A stretch of 64,000 nt of DNA, taken from assembly GCA_963819905.1 (NCBI GenBank), contig CAWFXP010000010.1, forward strand, positions 310,001 through 374,000, written 5' to 3'. The stretch comes from CAWCQC01 sp963819905. GTDB lineage: Bacteria > Actinomycetota > Thermoleophilia > Gaiellales > Gaiellaceae. The position numbers were made by a program, and so were the translations under genes. This document shows positions 49,667 through 58,165 of this stretch, in pieces. Each line of letters starts with the position of its first letter. Positions within the stretch are counted from its first letter, which is position 1. The notes beneath the pieces were generated by a model that was not told where the DNA came from, made no database searches, and worked only from the letters and a program-made list of their open reading frames with translations.

Positions 49667-50490
49667 ACGGCGATCGCGCCTACGAGCACCGTGTAGGCCG
49701 CCGCCCACACGACGATGCCCGCCCCTGCCGGCTGCGCTCCACCGAACGGGCCGAGATCGATGGCGATCTTGGTGATGCCCCCGGTGTCGGCCGTGATCCG
49801 GCTCAACGCGTCCTGGTAGAGCGCCTCGAACGGGAGCGCCCACGAGGCGGCCCGGGCGACGTCCTCGAGTGTCTCCGAGCCGATCGCCTCGCCGACCTGC
49901 CCGAGCAGCCCGGCCGTGAGTCCCGCGCCGAAGACCATGAAAACGGCGATGCCGTTCGCGGTGGCGGTCAGGAATACCGACCCGAGGACCGACAGCGCCG
50001 CGACGATCGCGACGGCCGCTGCGAGCTCGAGACCGGGCACGACGATGCGGTCCGGCCACCAGCCACCGACGATGCCCGTGATCACCATCGCCGCGGCGTA
50101 GACGGCGGCGACGTACACGGCGCCGGTTGCAGCCGCTCCCGCGAACCGTGCGAGGAGCAACGTCGCCCGGCCGAGCGGCCTGACGACGAGCGGCTGAAGC
50201 AGGCCGCGCTCCGCGTCTCCCCTCACGACGCCGAGCGTCAAGAACGCGGCCAGGATCACACCGAGGAACAGGGTGGCGAACATCGCCAGCCCGAAGATCG
50301 TGGCGCCGGCCAGCGTCGAGGTCTCGACACCAACGTTCCCGGCTTCCTCGGCGAAGCCCGAGGTCTCCTGGAACGCCCGATCGGCGCCCAGCGCGTAGAG
50401 GGCGAGGAAGCCGGCGGTCAGGACGAGCACGACGAGAAACACCCTGCGCCGCACCGCCTCGCGCAAGGCGTAGCCGATGACGACGATCAT
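49639..50490 (-). CDS. ABC-2-type transporter permease
   Basis: 283 residues, six hydrophobic helices. YALREAVRRRVFLVVLVLTAGFLALYALG, then LFLGVILAAFLTLGVVRGDAERGLLQPLVVRPLGRATLLLARF is the typical ABC-2 permease loop. ATG 50490 overlaps the ATPase stop by four bases, so the two make one exporter. The exported compound is not predictable. Confidence 0.88.
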   Translation of the reverse strand: MIVVIGYALREAVRRRVFLVVLVLTAGFLALYALGADRAFQETSGFAEEAGNVGVETSTLAGATIFGLAMFATLFLGVILAAFLTLGVVRGDAERGLLQPLVVRPLGRATLLLARFAGAAATGAVYVAAVYAAAMVITGIVGGWWPDRIVVPGLELAAAVAIVAALSVLGSVFLTATANGIAVFMVFGAGLTAGLLGQVGEAIGSETLEDVARAASWALPFEALYQDALSRITADTGGITKIAIDLGPFGGAQPAGAGIVVWAAAYTVLVGAIAVYAFSRRDL

Positions 50491-51329
50491 GACGAGCGCT
50501 CGCCGACGGCGTCCAGGTAGACGTCCTCGAGCCCGCTGCGCAGGACGCGCACCCCGTAGACCTGTTCGCCCGAGGCGACCAGCTCGGCAACGATGCGCGG
50601 GACGTCCTCCCGGCCTGCGTCGGCGATCACCCGAATGCCCGCCGCCGTCTCGATCTCGACCCCGACCGGGCGTGCGAGCTCGGCCGGGCTGCCGGCCGCG
50701 ACCACCCGACCCCGGTCGATGATCACGACTCGGTCGCAGACGAGCTCGACCTCGCTCAGGAGGTGCGAGTTGAGCAGCACGGCAACGCCCCGCCGGCGCA
50801 GCTCCTCGAGCAGCCCGCGGACGGTGCGCCGGCCGACCGGATCGAGAGCGCTCGTCGGCTCGTCGAGGAGGAGCAGGCGGGGAGACCCGACGAGAGCCTG
50901 GGCAATGCCGAGACGCTGCTGCATGCCCTTCGACATCGCCTCCACCTTCCGGTCGTGCGCGTCGGCCAGGCCGACGAGCTCGAGGAGCTCCTCCCGCTCT
51001 GCGCTGCCGCCGGTCGAGCCGGCGAGCCGCTGGTGGAGCACGAGCAGCTCGTCCGCCCGATACCACCCTGGAAACCTGAACAGCTCGGCGAGGTAGCCGA
51101 GGGAACCGCGCGCCGTGGCCGAGCCCGCAGGCGCCCCGCAGACCTCGGCTTTCCCGCCGCTTGCGCGGACCAGGCCGCAGGCGATCTTGACGAGTGTCGA
51201 CTTGCCCGCCCCGTTCGGCCCGAGCAAGCCGACGAGCTCGCCCTCCGCGACCTCGAGATCGACGCCCGCGAGCGCCTCGGTCGACCCGTACCGCTTCGCG
51301 AGACCCCGTGCGGAGAGGGCAGCCGCCAT
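50487..51329 (-). CDS. ABC transporter ATP-binding protein
   Basis: 280 residues. Walker A LLGPNGAGKSTLVKI, signature MSKGMQQRLGIAQAL, Walker B LLLLDEPTSALDP, switch His LLNSHLLSEVE. A C-terminal domain of about 70 residues (ELVASGEQVYGVRVLRSGLEDVYL) is of the CcmA/DrrA type. ATG 51329 has TACACT eight bases upstream. It pairs with the ABC-2 permease at 49639-50490. Confidence 0.92.
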   Translation of the reverse strand: MAAALSARGLAKRYGSTEALAGVDLEVAEGELVGLLGPNGAGKSTLVKIACGLVRASGGKAEVCGAPAGSATARGSLGYLAELFRFPGWYRADELLVLHQRLAGSTGGSAEREELLELVGLADAHDRKVEAMSKGMQQRLGIAQALVGSPRLLLLDEPTSALDPVGRRTVRGLLEELRRRGVAVLLNSHLLSEVELVCDRVVIIDRGRVVAAGSPAELARPVGVEIETAAGIRVIADAGREDVPRIVAELVASGEQVYGVRVLRSGLEDVYLDAVGERSS

Positions 51330-51396
51330 CGTCGCCGAGTGTACGGACACCCGTCGTTCCCTCGCCCGGGGGTGCGTGCCTGCGCACGACACGCCG

Positions 51397-52749
51397 ATGC
51401 GAGACGAGATGCGCGCCGCACGGCTCGTACTCCTGGGGATCACCTGTGCCGCGATCGCGACCGCGTGCGGCGGCGGCGAGCCGGCGCCCGCGACGCAGGC
51501 GAACGAGACGCAAGCGGCCGCGACGAGCGCCGACTGCAAGGCAGCGTCGGAGCACAACTCCCTCGCTCATGCGACCTGCCGGGCCAAGGGTGTCGACTCG
51601 CTCGACCCGGGCTTCAGCGCGAGCTTCAAGGCGCCGCAGGTCGACAGCTCGGGCTGCCACGACTCGGCCACGCTCGTCTTCTACGCCGCCGACGACTGGA
51701 TGCGCCTGGCGCAGAAGCTCGCCGCGGACGCCTATCCGTGCGCCGAGTACCTCGTCTCGATCCCGCCGTCGAAGGACGGCGGCGGCACGTACACGATGCC
51801 GCGAGCCGACCAGGTCAAGCGCCTGCACGACCTGGGAAGCCGGTTCCATGCGATGGCGGAGATCCGGGTGACGGCGTGGCAGGAGTGGCTCGAGCAGCAT
51901 CCGGGCAAGACCTGGTACGACGCCGGCGTCGAGGCTCGACGGCGCATGGCGAAGGTCGGGTACGTGCCCAAGGAGGGCGACACGTGGGCCGTCAACGAGC
52001 TCCCGCTGGCCATCCTGACGGACCGCGGGCTCCAGAGGAACATGCGCGAGCTGGTTCGCGGGCTCCACGAGGGCACCGGCGAGGAGGCGGCCGGGCTCGT
52101 CTACGCCGTGACACTCGCTCAGGACCAGACCGACGTCGGCGCGTACAAGGACCAGATGAAGGGCTTCCTCGCCAACGAGCCGTTCTGGCGCGAGATGAGC
52201 CGCTCGGTGCGCTTCTGGGCCGAGGAGGTCTACGCGAGCTCCCGGAACTGCTGCGTCGGCGGCACCGACCCGGTCAAGCGCTCGGAGCAGATCAACGACT
52301 ATTTGCAACATCGCCTGATGCTCGCCCGATCCGGGCCCGACTCGGTGGAGACGGCCAAGGAGTTCCTGAGCCGCGCGTACACGCCGATCGCCAATGCCGC
52401 CTGGGCCTGGTCGACCGCCTACGGCTACACGGACATCCCGGCGCTCGAGATGCAGCGGTTCGTCTCCGAGCAGGCTTTTGCCATCCGCCGCTTCGAGGAG
52501 ACCGCACTCGACGATCGCTTCGTCGGCTTCGGCTTCGCCTGGGCTCCCGTCGCGCCCGCCGGCATCAGTCACGAGCGGTTCGCCGCGGACACCGCGAGGG
52601 TCCTCGAGCGCATGGCGAAGGCGATCGACGACTCGTACCGCGAGGAGCGCGCGGCCGCCGCGTGTGGCGCCGGCGACCTCTGGTGTCGTTGTCGGGTGCC
52701 GGACGCGAGCTTCAACGAGGCCTGGGCGACGTTCGCCTCCTGGGGCTGA
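51397..52749 (+). CDS. Large lipoprotein of unknown function
   Basis: 450 residues. LVLLGITCAAIATACGGGEP is a lipoprotein signal with Cys24 as the modified residue, followed by a Thr/Ala/Gln linker. The mature part is hydrophilic and mostly helical with several Cys pairs (SRNCCVGGTD; ACGAGDLWCRCRVPD at the C-terminus) that could form disulfides outside the membrane. No catalytic motif is recognised. The start is ATG 51397 or 51409. It is divergent from the ABC exporter, which may indicate a shared role. Confidence 0.72.
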   Translation: MRDEMRAARLVLLGITCAAIATACGGGEPAPATQANETQAAATSADCKAASEHNSLAHATCRAKGVDSLDPGFSASFKAPQVDSSGCHDSATLVFYAADDWMRLAQKLAADAYPCAEYLVSIPPSKDGGGTYTMPRADQVKRLHDLGSRFHAMAEIRVTAWQEWLEQHPGKTWYDAGVEARRRMAKVGYVPKEGDTWAVNELPLAILTDRGLQRNMRELVRGLHEGTGEEAAGLVYAVTLAQDQTDVGAYKDQMKGFLANEPFWREMSRSVRFWAEEVYASSRNCCVGGTDPVKRSEQINDYLQHRLMLARSGPDSVETAKEFLSRAYTPIANAAWAWSTAYGYTDIPALEMQRFVSEQAFAIRRFEETALDDRFVGFGFAWAPVAPAGISHERFAADTARVLERMAKAIDDSYREERAAAACGAGDLWCRCRVPDASFNEAWATFASWG

Positions 52750-52789
52750 GCCTTCGTAGACTCCCGGTCAGACCCGACCTGGAGGGACG

Positions 52790-53263
52790 ATGAGCTCGAA
52801 GTCGACGGCCACGCCGGAGAACGCACTGACGAAGGACGAGATCGACGCGCGCCTCGCGAGCACGGCGCTCGCCCGCCTCGCGAGCTACCGCGCCGACGGC
52901 ATGGTTCACCTGACACCGATCTGGTTCGACTGGGACGGCGAGCGCTTCCGGCTGACGCTCGGCGCCGGGCGCGTTCACCTGAAGAACCTGCAGCGCGACC
53001 CGCGCATCTCGATCCTCGTCGATCAGGACCCCCGCGTGGAGAAGGGGCTCGCCGCAGGCGCCTGGGCGATCATGGCGCGCGGCACGGCAGAGCTGTCGCG
53101 GGACGAGGATCTGATTCGCGAGGTGACGCTGGCCGTTCTCCGAAACGCGCTCGGCGATGCGGACGCCGAGACGTATCTCGAGCCGATCATGGCCGAGGGA
53201 CGCACGATCGTCACCATCACGCCTGCCGACTGGCTCACCTGGGACTACAACAAGGTGGACTGA
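52790..53263 (+). CDS. Pyridoxamine 5'-phosphate oxidase-fold (FDOR-type) protein
   Basis: 157 residues, split beta-barrel. STALARLASYRADGMVHLTPIWFDWDGERFRL and LKNLQRDPRISILVDQD are standard segments of actinobacterial FDOR-B proteins binding F420 or FMN. The end of the conserved fold is the WLTWDYNKVD tail. GGAGGG five bases before ATG 52790 is a good Shine-Dalgarno. It may reduce quinone-like or coumarin-like compounds; the actual substrate is unknown. The gene is followed by a 400-bp gap. Confidence 0.85.
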   Translation: MSSKSTATPENALTKDEIDARLASTALARLASYRADGMVHLTPIWFDWDGERFRLTLGAGRVHLKNLQRDPRISILVDQDPRVEKGLAAGAWAIMARGTAELSRDEDLIREVTLAVLRNALGDADAETYLEPIMAEGRTIVTITPADWLTWDYNKVD

Positions 53264-53401
53264 CGCCGGCGGGCCGGGCGAGTGTAGGGTTCGGCCGTGC
53301 TCGACCCCGTGCGTGGCTCCGCGCACATATGTTGAACCAACACAACCCGAATGGGAGCCCGCGTCCGGCAGACGTCGTTGGCGCAGACCGGCACGGCACC
53401 C

Positions 53402-53485
53402 ACCTGGCTTGCCAGGTTCCTCGGGCGCGGGGCATCACCGGCGGGGTGGGGCACACCCCTGGACCGGGGCTCCCCCACCCGCCGG
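53402..53485. other. Structured non-coding stretch in the 53264-53664 gap
   Basis: ACCTGGC-TT-GCCAGGT (53402-53417), then a long stem CCGGCGGGGTGGGG (53438-53451) against CCCCCACCCGCCGG (53472-53485), enclosing an inner CCCC/GGGG hairpin. No open frame here has coding character. It does not show the conserved cores of RNase P RNA, tmRNA, SRP RNA or 6S-type RNA that I would expect. With the neighbouring inverted-repeat element it may be a mobile-element remnant or an unassigned RNA. Confidence 0.4.
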
Positions 53486-53497
53486 CTCGCGTCTGAG

Positions 53498-53668
53498 CTA
53501 GAGGCTTGATGTGAAATGGGCGTGCGTCTGGGGCGCCGCCTACACCAAGGAACGTGGTTGACTCGATCGGTGGCAAGGCTGGTGGCCTTGGCGCCGGTCG
53601 AGGCGGCCGCGATCCGCAGCGTGCAGACCCCCATCCAGACGGGCGTTCAACCCGCATCAAGCCTCTAG
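53498..53668. mobile_element. 171-bp element with terminal inverted repeats (MITE-like)
   Basis: CTAGAGGCTTGATG (53498-53511) and CATCAAGCCTCTAG (53655-53668) are exact 14-bp inverted repeats. The similarity extends inward: GGCG..CGTCTGG on the left and CCAGACGGGCG on the right, giving imperfect termini of about 35-40 bp. There is no transposase. The outermost bases include the TAG stop of the molybdopterin oxidoreductase. It fits a non-autonomous transposon relic; no second copy occurs in the window. Confidence 0.5.
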
Positions 53669-54717
53669 GCCAGCGGCAACGGCGACTGCAAGAGATGGCT
53701 GGAGTCGTTGACGCGCACACCGACGACCCATTTCACCCAGTCGAAGCCGCGCTGATCCGGCACGACCAGGCGTAGCGGAAACCCGTGTCCGTGGGACAAG
53801 GGTCTGCCGGCGACGTGCGTGGCGACGACGAGCTGCCGCGCGTCGCCGACCGAGAACCGGCGGGCGTAGCCTGTCACCGATTCGACCGTCACGCTCTCCG
53901 CCCGCTCGGTCAGTCCCGCCTCGTCGAGCAGGTCGCCGAGGCGCGGGCCGCTCCACTCCTGCTCGGAGTACCAGCCGCCCGTGCAGTCGAGCGTCGCGAC
54001 GATCCGGCGCGAGCGGCGCCCGCCGAGATCGTCGAGCGACAACGAGAGCGGCCGTGCCACCTCGCCGTCGATCACGAGCCGCCAGGAGGCGGGGTCGACC
54101 GCGGACGGGGCGTCGTTGTACCAGCTCACCTCGGGGAACTCGCCGCCGCTCCTCCCCCGCTCATAGGAGCCGGTGAAGCGCCTCCGGCTGCCGCGTGTCT
54201 CGAGGAGCGCCTGGGCCGTGCGCTCGACCTGCCAGAGCACGACGCCCGCGACGACGACGCCCGCCATCCGCAGGAAGGCCCGGCGGTCGCGCGCGGCCGG
54301 GACGCGGACGATCCAGCGACGGTCGACGACGTGCCACGTGAGGATCACGAGGAGCACCAGCGCGAGGTAGGCGTGCCAGTTCACGAGGCTGGTGCCGGCG
54401 ACGGTGATCGGCCCTGCCCCGATCCAGGCGACGCCCGTGACGAGCACGGCCAGGAGCAGCACGATCATGACGACGAGCACGATGCGCGCCTGGTCGAGCC
54501 CGGGCCGGCGACGGATCGCATGGAGGACGATCGTCCCCTTCGCGAAGAGAAGGACGACGATGCCGTACGCACCGATTGCGTGCAGCCAGAAGAGCGCCTC
54601 GTAGGGGCGGCTCGTGCCGAGCAGTCCGACGAGGCCGGTGAAGAGCTGCAGCGCCAGGAGCACGAGCAGCGCGACGTTGGCCCACGGAAGCGGCGTCGCA
54701 CGGCGACCCATTTCCAT
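53665..54717 (-). CDS. Cytochrome b-like / molybdopterin oxidoreductase fusion
   Basis: 350 residues. The N-terminal 135 form four membrane helices with histidines suited to haem (LFWLHAIGAYGIVVLLF, NWHAYLALVLLVILTWHVV). Next comes an internal twin-arginine segment, RDRRAFLRMAGVVVAGVVLW. The C-terminal 180 residues are a sulfite oxidase-type molybdopterin domain with the Mo-ligand Cys in IVATLDCTGGWYSEQEWSGPRL. It looks like YedY (MsrP) and its cytochrome YedZ (MsrQ) fused in reverse order, probably repairing oxidised methionine or acting on another sulfoxide at the outer face. ATG 54717 (or 54711). Confidence 0.83.
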   Translation of the reverse strand: MEMGRRATPLPWANVALLVLLALQLFTGLVGLLGTSRPYEALFWLHAIGAYGIVVLLFAKGTIVLHAIRRRPGLDQARIVLVVMIVLLLAVLVTGVAWIGAGPITVAGTSLVNWHAYLALVLLVILTWHVVDRRWIVRVPAARDRRAFLRMAGVVVAGVVLWQVERTAQALLETRGSRRRFTGSYERGRSGGEFPEVSWYNDAPSAVDPASWRLVIDGEVARPLSLSLDDLGGRRSRRIVATLDCTGGWYSEQEWSGPRLGDLLDEAGLTERAESVTVESVTGYARRFSVGDARQLVVATHVAGRPLSHGHGFPLRLVVPDQRGFDWVKWVVGVRVNDSSHLLQSPLPLA

Positions 54718-54796
54718 CCACGGTAGCGCCGGCGGCGCCTCCGTTTCTTACAGCTTCGTGACGGCCCGATTCGACCGGCGGCTAGCATCGCGGCAG

Positions 54797-55945
54797 GTGA
54801 AGATCGGGATCCTCACGGGAGGCGGGGACGTCCCCGGCCTCAACGCGTGTATCAAGGCCGCCGTCACGTTCGCGCGCGAGGAGGGCCACGAGATCGTCGG
54901 CATCCGCCGCGGCTGGCAGGGGCTCGTCACCGCAGACCCCGACGATCCCGCCACGCTCGAGGAGAGCTTCGAGCCGCTCGGCGCGACCCAGGTACGGACG
55001 GTCGATCGAAGCGGGGGAACGTTCCTTCACACGTCGCGTATGAACCCGGCAAAGGTGAAACCGGACGAGGTTCCGGCGTTTCTCGCCGAGCTCGTGGCCG
55101 GCGAAGGCACGGTCGACGTGACGGAGCACGTCCTCCGCGTGCTCGAGAGCCAGGGGATCGACGTGCTCATCCCGATCGGCGGCGACGACACGCTCTCCTA
55201 CGGGCTGCGGATGCACGAGGAGGGCTTCCCGGTCGTGGCGATCCCGAAGACGATGGACAACGACGTCCACGGCACCGACTATTGCATCGGTTTCTCGACC
55301 GCCGTGACGCGCGGCGTGCAGTTCATCCACCAGCTGCGAACGAGCGCCGGCTCGCACGAGCGGATCGCAGTCGTCGAGCTGTTCGGCCGCTACAGCGGGG
55401 AGACCTCGTTGATCACCGCGTACCTGGCCGGCGTCGACCGCGCCGTCATCTCGGAGGTGCCGTTCGACATCGACAGGCTGGCGGCGCTGCTCGTGGCCGA
55501 CAAGAGGGGGAACCCCTCGAACTACGCGATGCTCACGATCTCCGAGGGGGCGACCCTGGCGGGCGGCGAGATGGTTCGAAGCGGCGAGGCGGATGCGTAC
55601 GGCCACCAGAAGCTCGGTGGCATCGGCCAGCTCGCCGGCGAGCTGCTACGCGAGAAGACCGGCGAGGGAATCATCTACCAGCAGGTCGCGTACCTCATGC
55701 GCTCGGGCAACCCGGACTCGCTCGACCTGATGGTGGCGACGAACTACGCGGTCATGGCCGTCGCGCTCGCCTGCGAGGGAGCCACCGGGCGCCTCGTCTC
55801 GCTGCGCGGCGGCGTCTACACGGACGTCCCGATCTCGGCGACGCGCGAGGGCGTGAAGCGCGTGGACGTCGCCGGCCTCTACGACATCGAGACCTACCGG
55901 CCGAAGGTTCGCCACGTGGCCGGCAAGCCGATGTTCCTCTACTGA
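54797..55945 (+). CDS. pfp: 6-phosphofructokinase, pyrophosphate-type
   Basis: 382 residues. KIGILTGGGDVPGLNACI starts the PFK fold. GGDDT at residues 128-132 has Asp where ATP enzymes have Gly, and PKTMDND (150-156) has Lys where ATP enzymes have Gly. Both residues are the known determinants of pyrophosphate use. MNPAKV and RYSGETSLITAYL also match group II PFKs. It would act reversibly in glycolysis. GTG 54797 lies eight bases after TAGCAT. Confidence 0.9.
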   Translation: MKIGILTGGGDVPGLNACIKAAVTFAREEGHEIVGIRRGWQGLVTADPDDPATLEESFEPLGATQVRTVDRSGGTFLHTSRMNPAKVKPDEVPAFLAELVAGEGTVDVTEHVLRVLESQGIDVLIPIGGDDTLSYGLRMHEEGFPVVAIPKTMDNDVHGTDYCIGFSTAVTRGVQFIHQLRTSAGSHERIAVVELFGRYSGETSLITAYLAGVDRAVISEVPFDIDRLAALLVADKRGNPSNYAMLTISEGATLAGGEMVRSGEADAYGHQKLGGIGQLAGELLREKTGEGIIYQQVAYLMRSGNPDSLDLMVATNYAVMAVALACEGATGRLVSLRGGVYTDVPISATREGVKRVDVAGLYDIETYRPKVRHVAGKPMFLY

Positions 55946-55987
55946 AACGCGCGGCCTTCACGGCCAGCGGATACGCTGCGCCTCGAG

Positions 55988-55999
55988 GTGACACGTCAC
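55988..55999. promoter_or_regulatory. GTGACACGTCAC palindrome upstream of the MFS gene
   Basis: Perfect 12-base palindrome-like site (GTGAC-AC-GTCAC) 44 bases before the MFS ATG and 12 bases after a -10-like TACGCT (55975-55980 region). Its position over a likely start point fits a repressor operator. No regulator gene is adjacent. Confidence 0.45.
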
Positions 56000-56042
56000 T
56001 AGCCCGGCACTCTCCGTCCCCCGCGCAGGCCTCGCGTATCTC

Positions 56043-57236
56043 ATGGTCTTCGCGGCGGCCGCGGTGGGCGCCGGGCTCGTGCGCACCGTCGCGACGACGT
56101 ACCTGCCGGTTCTGCTGTCGGCGGTAAAGGACGCGCCCGGGTTGATCGGCGCCGCGATGGTCGTGAACGCGCTCGCCGGGTTCGCCGTTCCGCTCGTCGT
56201 CGGCCTCTGGAGCGACCGGAGCCACACGGCCAGGCACGGTCGGCGACCGTTCCTCCTCGGTGGCGCCGTCCTCACCGTCTGTGGTCTCGGGGCGATCGCG
56301 TTCGGCTACCAGACCTCGTTTCTCATGCTCACTCTCGCCGGGCTCATCACGTATGTCGGCGTGAACATCGTCACGACCGCCCATCGCACCCTTGTCCACG
56401 ACTGCTTCGAGGACGGCGGCCACGCCCGGGGCAACGGAGCGCAGGAGGTCGCCGCCCTCGCCGGAGCCCTCGTCGGTCTCGTCTGCGGCGGCATGCTGAG
56501 CGAGGTGGCCGACTGGGCGCCCTTCGCGCTCGCCGCGGTCTTGATGCCGCTGCTCGTGTGGCCGACATTCCGCCGCATCCCCGTCGCCGCCCACCTGGGC
56601 GACGCACCGGTCGCCGAGCACCACCACCGGCCGTTCCACTACTACCTGCGGACGGTTGTTCGTCCCGGTGTCCGCGCGATGATCGCCGCCGAGGTGCTCT
56701 GGGTGCTCGGGTACGCCGCCCTGCCGGTGTTCTTCGTGCTCTATGCCGAGACGGTGCTCGGGCTCGGCACCGGCCTTGCCTCCCTCTGGCTCGCCGCGTT
56801 CGCCCTGGCCGCCGGCCTGGCGATGCTCGTCGGCGGCCGGATCAGGACGCGTCGGTACAAGCCCGTCCTCGTGCTCGGGGTCGCGCTCATGGGCTGCGGC
56901 TTCCTCGCGATCGCGTCCTCGACGAACCTCGTCGTGGTTTCGCTCGGCGTCCTGCCGGCGGCGATCGGCTTCGGTCTCATCTCGACGCTCGGCTATGCCC
57001 TGTTCGCGGCGATCATCCCCCAGGGCGAGGCGGGCGGCTACACCGCGCTCTACTTCGCGCTGCGGGCCGCCGCGGCGGCCGTGGCGCTGCCGCTCGCCGG
57101 CGCGATCATCGCGGCCACCGACAGCTATCGATCGATGTTCGTGCTCGGCGGCATCGCGACGCTCGCGGCCCTCCTGCCGCTCTTCTTCGCTCCGAGCCCG
57201 CGCCGCTCGGCGACCATGCGCGTTCGGGCTGCCTGA
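56043..57236 (+). CDS. MFS transporter (SLC45/GPH-like)
   Basis: 397 residues, about twelve helices. VVGLWSDRSHTARHGRRPFLLGGAVL is the motif A loop with the extended form seen in the SLC45/GPH sugar-cation symporters and in PucC-like proteins. VTTAHRTLVHDCFED and ARGNGAQEVAALAGALVG follow helix 4-5. Sugar transport is a fair guess next to phosphofructokinase but is not demonstrated. ATG 56043 is the only usable start after an in-frame TGA. It converges with ppk2 with 11 bp between stops. Confidence 0.83.
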   Translation: MVFAAAAVGAGLVRTVATTYLPVLLSAVKDAPGLIGAAMVVNALAGFAVPLVVGLWSDRSHTARHGRRPFLLGGAVLTVCGLGAIAFGYQTSFLMLTLAGLITYVGVNIVTTAHRTLVHDCFEDGGHARGNGAQEVAALAGALVGLVCGGMLSEVADWAPFALAAVLMPLLVWPTFRRIPVAAHLGDAPVAEHHHRPFHYYLRTVVRPGVRAMIAAEVLWVLGYAALPVFFVLYAETVLGLGTGLASLWLAAFALAAGLAMLVGGRIRTRRYKPVLVLGVALMGCGFLAIASSTNLVVVSLGVLPAAIGFGLISTLGYALFAAIIPQGEAGGYTALYFALRAAAAAVALPLAGAIIAATDSYRSMFVLGGIATLAALLPLFFAPSPRRSATMRVRAA

Positions 57237-57247
57237 GCCGGAGCCCT

Positions 57248-58126
57248 CTACGCTTCTCGCTCGAGCAGGGCCTTCGCCTCGAGCAGGGCGGTCCGGTCCT
57301 CCGGCCCGACCTCCGGATAGTGGGGATCGATGCGCCGGAGCGCAGCGCCGACGATCGCGGCGACGGCGAGGCGCGCGAACCACTTCCGGTCGGCCGGGAC
57401 GACGTACCACGGCGCCCACTCCGTGCTCGTGTGACGAAAGACGTCCTCGTAGGCGGCCATGTACGCGTCCCAGTGCGCGCGCTCCTCGACGTCGCGGGCC
57501 TGGAACTTCCAGTGCTTCTCGGGCTCCTCGATCCGGGCGAGGAATCGCCGGCGCTGCTCCTCCTTCGACACGTTCAGGAAGATCTTCACCACCGCCGTGC
57601 CGTTGTTCACGAGCTGTCGCTCGAAGGCGTTGATCTCCTCGAAGCGGCGCTGCCAGATGCCTCCGTCCTTGAGCTCGGGCGGCAGCCGCTGTGCTTCGAG
57701 AATCTCGGGGTGAACGCGCACCACGAGGACCTCCTCGTAGTGGGAGCGGTTGAAGATCCCGATCTTGCCGCGCTCCGGCAGCGCGACGACGTGTCGCCAC
57801 AGGTAGTCGTGCTCGAGCTCGATGCCCGCCGGCGCCTTGAAGCTGACGACCCGGACGCCTTGTGGGTTGACACCCGACATCGTGTGCTCGATCGCACCGT
57901 CCTTCCCGGCGGCGTCCATCGCCTGGAGCACCACGAGCAAGGCATGTGTCTCCTCAGCGGCGAGCCGTTCCTGGTACTCGGCCAGCTCGGAGGCCGCTTC
58001 CGCGAGCACCGCGTCGACGTCGTCCGGTTTCGCGAGCCCGAACGTTTCCCGCGGATCGAGGTCGGCCAGCCGAACCGTCGAGCCCGGCGCGACCCGGAGC
58101 CTGGAGACGGCGTCCTCCGAGAGCAC
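57248..58126 (-). CDS. ppk2: Polyphosphate kinase 2 family protein
   Basis: 292 residues. Walker A-like LQAMDAAGKDGAIEHTMSGVNPQG, the conserved FNRSHYEEVLVVRVHP, then FLNVSKEEQRRRFLARIEEPEKHWKF and YVVPADRKWFARLAVA match PPK2 class proteins that use polyphosphate to phosphorylate (d)NMP/NDP. The single domain of about 290 residues fits class I or III. GTG 58126 is exactly six bases after TAGGAT. Confidence 0.94.
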   Translation of the reverse strand: MLSEDAVSRLRVAPGSTVRLADLDPRETFGLAKPDDVDAVLAEAASELAEYQERLAAEETHALLVVLQAMDAAGKDGAIEHTMSGVNPQGVRVVSFKAPAGIELEHDYLWRHVVALPERGKIGIFNRSHYEEVLVVRVHPEILEAQRLPPELKDGGIWQRRFEEINAFERQLVNNGTAVVKIFLNVSKEEQRRRFLARIEEPEKHWKFQARDVEERAHWDAYMAAYEDVFRHTSTEWAPWYVVPADRKWFARLAVAAIVGAALRRIDPHYPEVGPEDRTALLEAKALLEREA

Positions 58127-58165
58127 CGAGCGATCCTACCGCCTGGTTTGCTAGCGTCGATGTCC

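Noticed and set aside
53264..53664. RNase P RNA, tmRNA or SRP RNA in the large gap
   Set aside because: None of the invariant cores (such as GAGGAAAGTCC or GGAAGGAAGCAGCC) is present on either strand.
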